Of a stretch of DNA of 52,408 nucleotides, positions 1 to 7,256 are shown piece after piece. The DNA is from Mycobacterium pinniadriaticum (GTDB taxonomy: Bacteria; Actinomycetota; Actinomycetes; Mycobacteriales; Mycobacteriaceae). The position numbers and the translations under genes are program-made. The notes below the pieces were generated by a model. That model worked only from the letters and a program-made list of their open reading frames with translations. It had not been told where the DNA came from and did not search any database. Where the stretch lies: assembly GCF_026242045.1 (NCBI RefSeq), contig NZ_JAPJDO010000038.1, positions 1 to 52,408 of the forward strand, given 5' to 3'. How positions within the stretch are numbered: the stretch's first letter is position 1; each line of letters opens with the position of its first letter.

Positions 1-39
1 GTCCCGTTTAAACTCGTCGGGATAATTTTTCCTTGCCAT
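1..39 (-). CDS. IS3-type transposase OrfA, 5' end only (cut by window edge)
   Basis: The minus strand opens an ATG at 39 and encodes 13 residues, MARKNYPDEFKRD, before the window edge. The pattern (K-x-Y-P-x-E-F-K-R-D) is the typical N-terminus of IS3-family OrfA proteins, the helix-turn-helix subunit made before the frameshifted OrfAB transposase. The upstream minus-strand sequence to about position 97 is probably the untranslated left end of that element; it contains GTGTCCAACACAC, which could be its terminal repeat. Whether the rest of the element is intact cannot be seen from here. Confidence 0.6.
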   Translation of the reverse strand, partial: MARKNYPDEFKRD

Positions 40-97
40 CGTGGTGGATCATCTCGCTTCCCCCGCCAATCTTGCGGGATTAAGCGTGTCCAACACA
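1..97 (-). mobile_element. Left end of an IS3-family element (partial)
   Basis: This stretch holds the first codons of the OrfA-like gene (39 to 1) and its leader. The limit near 97 is a guess from the short palindrome GTGTCCAACACAC at 86-98; IS3 elements normally begin with TG. The matching end lies outside the window. Confidence 0.4.
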
Positions 98-164
98 CGG
101 GGGCAGGGCCCTAGAGCGGGTCTGAACTGTCGTTTGTATTGGTGAGCGGGCGTTTCGTGTCCAC

Positions 165-180
165 ACACTGGTGCCAGTGT
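165..180. repeat. Perfect 7-bp palindrome ahead of the IS1634-type transposase
   Basis: ACACTGG and CCAGTGT form perfect arms separated by TG, ending 83 nt before the favoured transposase start at 263. It may be an operator or part of the element's terminus. No mate was found downstream of the transposase. Confidence 0.45.
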
Positions 181-262
181 AGACATGCAGAGTTCTCATT
201 TGTACGGCGTGTCATGTTCTAATAATGGGCTTCAACGTGGGTATTTGTGCTACAAAGTAGAC

Positions 263-1996
263 ATGTATGTGGCGCGGATCCCGAATCGTGGATCACCGCC
301 GGCGATCCTGTTGCGGGAAAGCTACCGCGAAGGCGGCAAGGTGAGAAACCGCACCCTGGCCAACCTGTCGCACTGGCCTGAACCCAAGGTCGATGCGCTG
401 TCGCGGGCGCTTAAAGGGCAGCAGCCGACGCGGGAATTGTCTGAGGCGTTCGAGATCACCCGCAGCCTGCCGCACGGGCACGTGGCCGCAGTGCTGGGCA
501 CCGCGCGCAATCTCGACGTGGAGGCGCTCATTGACCCGACGCCGTCGCGACGGCGAGATTTGGTGACCGCGATGCTGGTCGCGGCGGTGATCGCGCCGGA
601 CTCCAAGCTGGCCACCGCGCGGGGGCTGCGCACCGAGACGGCCACCAGCTCACTGGGCCAGCTGCTCGGTGTCGCCTCGTGCGACGAGGATGACCTGTAT
701 GCGGCGATGGACTGGGTGCTGGCCCGCAAGGACACCATCGAAACCACCTTGGCCACCCGGCATTTAGTCAACGGCACGCTGGTGCTCTACGACGTGTCCT
801 CGGCGGCGTTCGAGGGCCGCACCTGCCCGCTGGGGGCGATCGGGCACCCCCGAGACGGGGTCAAAGGCCGGCTGCAGATCGTCTACGGGCTGCTGTGCAC
901 GACCGCCGGGATCCCGATCGCCATCGAGGTGTTCGAGGGCAACACCGCCGACCCCAACACCCTGGCCGCCCAGATCAGCAAGCTCAAAGACCGGTTCGGG
1001 CTGACCCGGGTGTGTCTAGTCGGGGATCGGGGCATGCTCACCAACGCGCGCATCCGCGACGAGGTGGCCCCCGCGCAGCTGGATTGGATCAGCGCGTTGC
1101 GCGCACCCCAGATCAAGGCCCTCGTCGAGGAGGGCGCGCTGCAGCTGTCGCTGTTCGATGAGCAGGACCTCGTCGAGATCGCCTCCCCGGAGTTTCCCGG
1201 CGAGCGGCTGGTGTGCTGCCACAACCCCGCCCTAGCCGAGAAACGCACCCGTAAACGCCAGGAGCTGTTGGCCGCCACCGAAAAAGAACTCACCCCCATC
1301 GGGGCCGCCACCCGCAGAGCCACCCGGCCATTGCGCGGCAAGGACAAGATCGCGCTGCGGGTGGGCAAGGTCATCAACCACTACAAGATGGCCAAACACT
1401 TCACCATCACCATCACCGAGGACTCCTTCACGTTCACCCGTAACACCGAGGCCATCGCCGCCGAGGCCGCCCTCGACGGCATCTACGTGCTGCGCACCAG
1501 CCTGCCCGAACAGACCCTGGCCACCGACGATGTGGTGTTGCGCTACAAGGGACTCGAAGACGTCGAACGGTTCTTCCGCACACTGAACAGCGAACTCGAC
1601 GTGCGCCCCATCCGCCATCGGCTGGCCGACCGGGTCCGCACCCACATGTTCTTGCGCATGCTGTCCTACTACATCACCTGGCACATGAAACAAGCCCTGG
1701 CCCCAATCCTGTTCCGCGACAACGACAAACCCGCCGCAGCCGCCAAACGCACCAACCCCGTGGCCGCAGCTCAACGCTCCGATGAAGCGCTGGCCAAAGC
1801 CGCCCGTAAACGCACCCCCGAAAACACCCCGGTGCACAGCTTCACCAGCCTGCTCGCCGACCTGGCCACCATCTGCGCCAACCACATCCAGCCCGCCAAC
1901 GACACCCCAGCGTTCACCATGACCACCACCCCCACCCCACTGCAGCGACGTGCCTTCGACCTGCTCGCCGTCTCCCACCGTCACGGCTACACGTAG
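263..1996 (+). CDS. IS1634-family (IS4-like) DDE transposase
   Basis: This 577-residue protein catalyses cut-and-paste movement of an insertion sequence. The N-terminus (MYVARIPNRGSPPAILLRES) is the characteristic start of mycobacterial IS1634-family transposases, so I chose ATG 263 rather than ATG 185, which only adds 26 residues of atypical sequence. Candidate catalytic Asp residues lie in VLYDVSS and LVGDRGML, and the C-terminal YKGLEDVERFFRTLNSELD segment fits the Y-R-E type signature carrying the catalytic Glu. Length is normal for the family and no frameshift is visible, so the enzyme may be active. Terminal inverted repeats could not be matched. The gene sits between the IS3-type fragment and an IS630 element in an insertion-sequence pile. 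Confidence 0.85.
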   Translation: MYVARIPNRGSPPAILLRESYREGGKVRNRTLANLSHWPEPKVDALSRALKGQQPTRELSEAFEITRSLPHGHVAAVLGTARNLDVEALIDPTPSRRRDLVTAMLVAAVIAPDSKLATARGLRTETATSSLGQLLGVASCDEDDLYAAMDWVLARKDTIETTLATRHLVNGTLVLYDVSSAAFEGRTCPLGAIGHPRDGVKGRLQIVYGLLCTTAGIPIAIEVFEGNTADPNTLAAQISKLKDRFGLTRVCLVGDRGMLTNARIRDEVAPAQLDWISALRAPQIKALVEEGALQLSLFDEQDLVEIASPEFPGERLVCCHNPALAEKRTRKRQELLAATEKELTPIGAATRRATRPLRGKDKIALRVGKVINHYKMAKHFTITITEDSFTFTRNTEAIAAEAALDGIYVLRTSLPEQTLATDDVVLRYKGLEDVERFFRTLNSELDVRPIRHRLADRVRTHMFLRMLSYYITWHMKQALAPILFRDNDKPAAAAKRTNPVAAAQRSDEALAKAARKRTPENTPVHSFTSLLADLATICANHIQPANDTPAFTMTTTPTPLQRRAFDLLAVSHRHGYT

Positions 1997-2077
1997 TCAG
2001 TGCCCAACCCAAAACCGCAGGTCAACACCCACCCATCACCACACCAGGGGGAACTTCGGACTAAATCAGCGGTGTCC

Positions 2078-2108
2078 TAGTGTCCTGCGCCTGGTATTCG
2101 TTGATTAA
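2078..2108 (+). repeat. IS630 left terminal inverted repeat with TA target
   Basis: TA at 2078-2079 precedes GTGTCCTGCGCCTGGTATTC and the following bases, which are an imperfect inverted copy of the right end near 5366-5393. IS630/Tc1-type elements insert at TA and duplicate it, so the copy at 2078-2079 and the one at 5394-5395 are read as the target duplication. Confidence 0.85.
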
Positions 2109-2123
2109 TTGTAGAATCGGTGG

Positions 2124-2631
2124 ATGGCAAGACGGGGCCGTCCGGTAGTTGAGTTGGTGTTGACCGATGAGGAGCGCGAGACGCTGCAGCGGTGGGCGAG
2201 GCGGCCGAAGTCCTCGCCAGCGCTGGCGCAGCGGTCACGGATCGTGTTGGGCTGTGCGGCAGGCAAATCCAACAAGGAAGTGGCTGCCGAAGAGGGGGTG
2301 TGGCCACAGACGGTGTGCAAGTGGCGGCAACGTTTTGTTGACGATCGCCTCGATGGCTTGAGCGATGAACCGCGTCCTGGTGGGCCGCGCACCATCGCCG
2401 ATGAGCAGATCGAGGCGGTGCTGGTGGCCACGCTGGAACGTACCCCGGCCGATGCCACGCACTGGTCGCGGGCGTCGATGGCCAAGGAGTCCGGGCTGTC
2501 GAAGTCGACGGTAGGTCGGATCTGGACGGCGTTCGGACTCAAACCGCATCTGGTCGACACCTTCAAGATCAGTAACGATCCGCAGTTCATCGACAAGGTC
2601 CGCGATGTCGTCGGGTTGTATCTCGACCCTC
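2124..2631 (+). CDS. IS630 transposase, 5' exon (helix-turn-helix half)
   Basis: This exon encodes the first 169 residues of an IS630-family transposase plus one base of the next codon. It starts MARRGRPVVELVLTDEERE and carries the two helix-turn-helix units that bind the element ends (around residues 35-65 and 85-135), including KSNKEVAAEEGVWPQTVCKW and KESGLSKSTVGRIWTAFGL. It ends in VVGLYLDP, immediately before the conserved PPEKA...VDEKSQ block, which lies in the second exon. If the intron is not spliced, the frame runs on to a stop at 2706-2708 and gives a 194-residue truncated protein without catalytic residues. Exon-intron boundary: GACCCTC/GTGCG. Confidence 0.8.
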
Positions 2632-3230
2632 GTGCGCCGCGAGGCACTGATGATTTGAGCGGAGGTGAGAGACCTTCGCCGCCGGACCTGTCGCAGCAGG
2701 GACGGTGAAGCTGAGGGCAGCCTGACCCGGGAGTTGCCGGGATGGGTGGGAGCAGCCCTGACAACGCCGGGACGTGTCAGCATCGCCAGATGGGGCGGGT
2801 CCGGCAAGCGTGATGAAGAGGAGTACGCGAGGAACCAGCGTCATTACGTCCCTCGAAAGGTAAACCGGCTCAAACCTGGCGGATATGGGCCGGGCGCGGT
2901 GCGCACCCGTGCCGGGTGGATCGGGGCGGGGAACTTCTGGGCAGTCATGTGGGTGGCGGTCCGGGAGGCCACGGTGATGTGCTGCGGGGTAGTCGTGGCG
3001 AGGCCGCAGGGATAGAGCTGGGCTCCTCCTTCGTCGAGCGAATCACAGTGAACGCGGGAACCGCCCTGGTCCTGCCTCGTAGCCGTGATGCCATCACGGA
3101 TTGCCGGGCTGGGCACATCGTCGGCCGATCGGGTCGGGGCGGGACGGAGCCGCCGTAGTACTCCGAGCCGGGGAAAGCCCGTGCACATGGGGAAGGGCGG
3201 CAGCGGTTGCGAGAAGGGAAGGATGCTGTA

Positions 3231-4715
3231 ATGCCGAAAGACGCACCGGTGGATGTCGGTGCACCGTCGGAACCCATTGTGGGACCTCACCGTCGGGTAT
3301 CGGAGATGCAGACCAAGCTTCACTGTTGGGCTGCGACCGATCCGGGTCGCAGGTTCGATGACCTGTTCAATTTCGTGTGTGACCCGGCAACGTTGTTGGT
3401 GGCGTTCGATCGGGTCGCGGGCAACCACGGAGCGAACACTCCTGGTGTGGACGGCCTCACGGCCGCCCATGTCGAGGAAGTCGTCGGGGTGCCCGGGTTT
3501 CTGGACGACCTGCGAACCTGTTTGAAGGATGGTTCGTTTCGACCGTTGCCGGTGCGGGAACGCAAGATTCCCAAACCCGGTGGGTCGGGAAAGCTGCGAA
3601 AGCTGGGCATCCCGACTGTGGCGGATCGGGTTGTTCAGGCTGCGTTGAAGCTGGTGCTGGAACCCATTTTCGAGGCTGATTTCGAACCGGTCTCATACGG
3701 GTTCCGCCCCAAGCGGAGGGCTCAGGACGCGATCGCCGAGATTCACCTCTACGGCACCCAAGGCTATCGGTGGGTGCTTGACGCGGATATAGAGGCGTGC
3801 TTTGACCGGATCGACCACACGGCCCTTATGGACCGAGTGCGGTCGCGGGTCAAGGACAAACGTGTCTTGGGCTTGGTGAAGGCGTTTCTCAAGGCCGGTG
3901 TGCTCACCGAGTACGGCGACCGAGAGGACACCCACACCGGAACACCGCGGGGCGGCATCTTGTCGCCGTTGTTGGCCAACATTGTCTTGTCGGTGCTCGA
4001 TGAGCACCTGATGCGGCCATGGTGGCCGGGTGGTTCGATGTCGACTGCTTATCTGCGTAGTCGGCGTCGCGTCAAGGGTCTGCCGAGGTGGCGAATCATC
4101 CGCTAGGCGGACGATTTCGTCGTACTCGTGCACGGAGACCGGACGCACGTCGAAACCCTACGCGAAGATGTCGCCAACGTGCTCGGCCCTTTGGGACTTC
4201 GACTCTCCGAGTCCAAGACCCAGGTGGTGCACATGAGCGACGGGTTCGACTTCCTCGGCTTCCACATTCGGTGGAAACACAAGCGGGGAACGAACAAATG
4301 GCATGTATACACCTTCATCGCCGAGCGACCGCTACGGTCGGTGAAGGCGAAGGTCCGTGCCTTGACGAACAGGAAATCGCAGCAGAACCCAGGGGCCGTG
4401 CTGGTCAGAATCAACCAGATCTTGCGCGGCTGGACCAACTACTTCCGGCACGCGGCCTGCAAACGCACCCTCAGCCGCCTGTTCCACTTCGTGTGGTGGC
4501 GGGTGATCCGGTGGTTACGGGCGCTGCATCGCTGGAGGTGGAAGGACGTCCGCCGCCGGTTCACCACCCCCGATGGACGGTGGAAACCGATTGAGGCGGA
4601 CGGGATCGCCCTGTTCAACCCGGCGACGATACCGGTCACCCGATATCGCTACCGAGGCACCCGATCCCCAACCCCTGGACCAGCGTCACCACTGCCTGAC
4701 GGCAGCGACCGTGGA
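3231..4715 (+). pseudogene. ltrA: Group II intron reverse transcriptase/maturase, disrupted by an amber codon at YADD
   Basis: The intron-encoded protein would reverse-transcribe the intron RNA and assist its splicing. ATG 3231 has a good ribosome site (AGGGAAGGA, 3214-3222). Visible RT blocks: KLGIPTVADRVVQAALKLVLEP, SYGFRPKRRAQDA, WVLDADIEACFDRIDHTAL (first catalytic Asp), GTPRGGILSPLLANI, then RIIR-stop-ADDFVVLV, LRLSESKTQVV and DGFDFLGF; a Trp/Arg-rich maturase (X) domain follows (WTNYFRHA, WWRVIRWLRALHRWRW). TAG at 4104-4106 replaces the Tyr codon of YADD; the frame is otherwise intact, so this is a single nonsense change, not a frameshift. No HNH domain is evident. No stop exists between the amber and the intron end; the 3' limit given is the start of domain V. 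Confidence 0.85.
4104..4106 (+). other. In-frame amber codon at the YADD tyrosine of the intron RT
   Basis: The codons read CGC TAG GCG GAC GAT, that is Arg-stop-Ala-Asp-Asp. Homologous reverse transcriptases have Tyr here (TAC or TAT), so a single transversion at the third base explains the stop. The reading frame is open for hundreds of codons on both sides. Confidence 0.9.
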
Positions 4716-4749
4716 GAGCCCGGTGCGTGGAGACACGCACGCCGGGTTC
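4716..4749 (+). ncRNA. Group II intron domain V (catalytic hairpin)
   Basis: A 34-nt hairpin opens GAGCCCGGTGCGTG, has a GAGA tetraloop, and closes CACGCACGCCGGGTTC, with a two-base CG bulge on the 3' strand. This is the standard size and shape of domain V, including the AGC triad at 4717-4719. It is the strongest RNA signal for the intron and looks catalytically competent. Confidence 0.9.
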
Positions 4750-4750
4750 G

Positions 4751-4812
4751 GCGAGCGGCCTGGGGAAACGGACCGAGAGTAATCCCGGCGCCGCGCCCCA
4801 GGCCGACTCAAC
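4751..4812 (+). ncRNA. Group II intron domain VI with bulged branch-point A
   Basis: GAGCGGCCTGGGG (4753-4765) pairs with CCCCAGGCCG and CTC (to 4809), leaving A4806 unpaired. The A lies 7 nt from the intron's last base, the classic branch-point position for lariat formation. The intron ends CTCAAC. Confidence 0.88.
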
Positions 4813-5396
4813 CCGAGAAGGCGTTGGTGCTGTACGTGGACGAGAAATCCCAGATCCAGGCCCTGGACCGCTCGGCGCCGGTGCTGCCGATGATGCCTGG
4901 ACTGCCTGAACGCCGCACCCATGACTACGTGCGCCACGGCATCACCACACTGTTCGCGGCCCTGGATGTGGCCACCGGTCAGATCTACGGATCGATCCAC
5001 CGCCGCCACCGCGCCGTCGAGTTCAAGAAGTTCCTCATCAAACTCGATAGCGAGGTTCCCCCCGGGTTGGATGTGCATCTGGTCTGCGACAACTACACCA
5101 CCCATAAATCACCGGTAGTGACCAAATGGCTTGCCGCACACCCGCGGTTCCACATGCACCACACCCCAACCTACTCGTCGTGGCTCAACCAGGTCGAACG
5201 CTGGTTCGCGCTACTAACAGACAAGAAACTGCGCCGCGGTGCTCACCGCTCAATCCAGGCCCTGGAGAAGGACATTCGCGACTGGATCGCCGACTGGAAT
5301 CGAAATCCACGGCCATTCACCTGGACCAAAACCGCCGACGAAATCTTTGAACGCCTCAACTCATATCTTCAACGAATACCCGGTGCAGGACACTAG
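4813..5396 (+). CDS. IS630 transposase, 3' exon (DDE catalytic half)
   Basis: This exon completes the transposase (about 194 residues): PEKALVLYVDEKSQIQALDR with the first catalytic Asp, VHLVCDNYTTHK with the second, and YSSWLNQVERWFALLTDKKL with the catalytic Glu. It continues the 5' exon after intron removal. The stop codon TAG uses the TA target duplication (5394-5395) plus one flanking G, so termination is supplied by the insertion site. Unspliced DNA fuses this exon in frame with the C-terminal part of the intron reverse transcriptase (open from 4107 to 5396, first ATG at 4128), which would give a 422-residue chimera if translated. Confidence 0.82.
5366..5395 (-). repeat. IS630 right terminal inverted repeat with TA target
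   Basis: Read on the minus strand from the flank: CTAGTGTCCTGCACCGGG, then TATTCGTTGAAG, matching the left end with two mismatches in the first 26 bases. TA at 5394-5395 is the target copy. Confidence 0.85.
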
Positions 5397-6280
5397 CCCG
5401 CCAGGTTGAATCGTCCTTGGCTACCGTAGATCGCCAGCGAGACGAGCAGCGTCACCGACACCACGACGACGAGTGACGTCCGCACAGCGTCGCCCGTCGC
5501 GACCCCGACACCCGAGGGCCCACCGGACGCGAAGTATCCGAAGTAGGTGTGGATCAACAGGATTGCCAACGCCATCAGGATGGCCTGGACGAACGACCAC
5601 AGCAGATCCATCGGGTTCAGAAAAGTCGAGAAGTAGTGGTCGTAGAGGCCCGCCGACTGGCCGAGCAGGGCCACGGTGGTGTACCGGCTGGCGAGGAACG
5701 ACAAGATGACCGCGACCGCGTACAACGGTGCGATCGACAACATCCCGGCGACGATCCTGGTGCTCACCAGGAAAGCCACCGGCCGGATCGCCATGGCTTC
5801 CAGTGCGTCGATTTCCTCGTTGACCCGCATAGCACCCAGCTGGGCGGTCACCCCTGCGCCGAACGTGGCAGCCAGACCGATTCCGGCGACCACCGGTGCC
5901 GAGATGCGCACATTGATGAACGCGGCCAAGAACCCGGTGAGCGCTTCGATGCCGATGTTGCCCAGCGAGCTGTAGCCTTGGACCGCCAACGTGCCGCCGG
6001 TGGCCACGGTCAGAAACCCGACGACCACCAGGGTTCCGCCGATCATCGCCAAGACGCCGGCACCCATACTGATCTCGGCGACCAGACGAACGATCTCGAT
6101 GCGGTAGTACCGCAGCGCGGTCGGAATGCCCGCCATCGCCCTGGCGTAGAACAGGGCCTGATCCCCGATCCGGCCCAGCACGTACACGGGCCGGTCGAAT
6201 GCGCGGGCCACCCGGGGAAACACCGTCCGGTGCGTCACGAAGGTTTCCGTCTCACCATTTTCAAGCTCCACCCCTGCCAT
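5393..6280 (-). CDS. YrbE/MlaE-family permease (Mce-type lipid importer subunit)
   Basis: This 295-residue polytopic membrane protein is a permease subunit of the type that pairs with MceA-F proteins and the Mce ATPase to import lipids. It has an amphipathic N-terminus, five or so hydrophobic segments and the family motif GAGVTAQLGAMRVNEEIDALEAMAI around residues 145-170. Length and the ending GRFNLAG fit the YrbEB type, so it looks complete. Unusually it stands alone: the upstream neighbour is a divergent hydrolase, not a YrbEA, and immediately downstream is the IS630 element where mceA would be expected. Its stop codon TAG shares the TA target dinucleotide with the IS630 transposase stop on the other strand. 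It is probably the remnant of an mce operon, and its function without partners is doubtful. Confidence 0.85.
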   Translation of the reverse strand: MAGVELENGETETFVTHRTVFPRVARAFDRPVYVLGRIGDQALFYARAMAGIPTALRYYRIEIVRLVAEISMGAGVLAMIGGTLVVVGFLTVATGGTLAVQGYSSLGNIGIEALTGFLAAFINVRISAPVVAGIGLAATFGAGVTAQLGAMRVNEEIDALEAMAIRPVAFLVSTRIVAGMLSIAPLYAVAVILSFLASRYTTVALLGQSAGLYDHYFSTFLNPMDLLWSFVQAILMALAILLIHTYFGYFASGGPSGVGVATGDAVRTSLVVVVSVTLLVSLAIYGSQGRFNLAG

Positions 6281-6383
6281 GCTGCGCTGTAGGGCCGATC
6301 GTCCCAGCTATCGACGCCGAATGGCTTCACTTCGGGTGGGACCGGTGCTTTGAGCTGGCGGTTGGATCGCGGATGCTGGTTGC

Positions 6384-7256
6384 GTGATCACACCCGAACC
6401 GTTCAGCGCGCTCGGTGTCGACGGCATCCGCATCGCCGCCGATCGCCTGGGCGATCCGGACGCGCCGACTGTTGTGTTCCTGCACGGCGGCGGGCAGACC
6501 CGCCGCTCCTGGGGCCGGGCCGCGGCCGCAGTCGCCGACCGCGGCTGGCAGGCGATCACCGTCGACCTACGCGGGCACGGCGAGTCCGACTGGTCGGCAG
6601 ATGGCGACTACCGGGTGGTCAGCTTCGCCGCTGACGTGCTGGAACTCCTGCGTGAGCTGCCAGCGCGGCCGGTGCTCGTCGGGGCATCGCTGGGCGGGTT
6701 CACCGCCATGCTGCTCGCCGGCGAGCTGGCACCGGCCGCGCTGCGCGCACTCGTTCTGGTCGACATCGTCCCCGACATGGACCCGTCCGGGGCCTCGCGG
6801 ATCCACCGCTTCATGTATGACCGCATGGAATCGGGCTTCGAGTCACTCGACGAAGTGGCCGACATGATCCAGGAGTACAACCCGAACCGGCGGCGGCCCG
6901 CCGATCTCGACGGCCTTCGTGCCAACCTGCGCCACCGCGACGGCCGGTGGTACTGGCATTGGGATCCCAAGTTCATCGACGGTACCGCGGCCCGCCCACC
7001 CATCGAAGTGACCGAGGTCGAGCGGATCAACTCAGCGGTCGAAGCGATCCTCACCGCCGGCGTTCCGATGCTGCTGGTGCGCGGCCAGATGAGTGACCTC
7101 GTCACCCACGAACGCGCCGCCGAGTTTCTCGAGCGGTTCCCGCAGATCGAGTTCGTCGACGTCGCCGGCGCCGGGCACATGGTCGCCGGTGATCGCAATG
7201 ACGTCTTCGCCGCGGCGGTCGTCGAATTCCTGACCAGACATGTCGACAACCGGTGA
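6384..7256 (+). CDS. Alpha/beta-fold hydrolase
   Basis: This 290-residue protein is a member of the alpha/beta-hydrolase fold; the substrate cannot be told from sequence. Signature pieces are FLHGGGQTRRSW (oxyanion region), the nucleophile elbow GASLGG with Ser102, a cap region rich in charged residues (about 135-205), LLVRGQMSD with a candidate acid, and GAGHMVAGD with the catalytic His near residue 267. The start is GTG 6384. The 103-nt gap to the divergent permease gene must hold both promoters. A transporter gene overlaps or closely follows its 3' end, suggesting one transcript. Epoxide hydrolase, haloperoxidase-like and ester hydrolase activities are all possible. Confidence 0.85.
   Translation: MITPEPFSALGVDGIRIAADRLGDPDAPTVVFLHGGGQTRRSWGRAAAAVADRGWQAITVDLRGHGESDWSADGDYRVVSFAADVLELLRELPARPVLVGASLGGFTAMLLAGELAPAALRALVLVDIVPDMDPSGASRIHRFMYDRMESGFESLDEVADMIQEYNPNRRRPADLDGLRANLRHRDGRWYWHWDPKFIDGTAARPPIEVTEVERINSAVEAILTAGVPMLLVRGQMSDLVTHERAAEFLERFPQIEFVDVAGAGHMVAGDRNDVFAAAVVEFLTRHVDNR

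Larger units (their letters stand above)
2632..4812 (+). mobile_element. Group II intron inserted in the IS630 transposase gene
   Basis: The intron begins with the GTGCG consensus and ends in AC after a domain VI hairpin. Removing 2632-4812 joins GACCCTC to CCGAGAAG, giving codons for Leu-Asp-Pro-Pro-Glu-Lys-Ala and an uninterrupted 363-residue IS630 transposase. The length, 2,181 nt, is a multiple of three. The 5' part (2632 to about 3230) has no convincing gene and should hold ribozyme domains I-III; domain IV holds a reverse transcriptase gene; domains V and VI lie at 4716-4812. I could not assign EBS/IBS pairings by eye. Boundaries are inferred from consensus ends and frame restoration. 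Confidence 0.85.
2080..5393 (+). mobile_element. IS630-family insertion sequence interrupted by a group II intron
   Basis: The element is bounded by inverted repeats (left GTGTCCTGCGCCTGGTATTC, right, on the minus strand, GTGTCCTGCACCGGGTATTC) and TA dinucleotides. Without the intron it would be about 1.13 kb, normal for IS630. It carries one transposase gene in two exons. It lies between the region downstream of the IS1634-type transposase and the last codon of the YrbE-like permease, so it entered exactly at the end of that gene. Confidence 0.85.

Noticed and set aside
2124..2708. A separate 194-residue IS630 protein
   Set aside because: The last 25 codons are intron sequence; the conserved transposase continues in the second exon at 4813.
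3231..4106. A frameshift instead of a nonsense codon in the reverse transcriptase
   Set aside because: The same frame continues with ADDFVVLV and later RT motifs immediately after TAG, so no base is missing or added.
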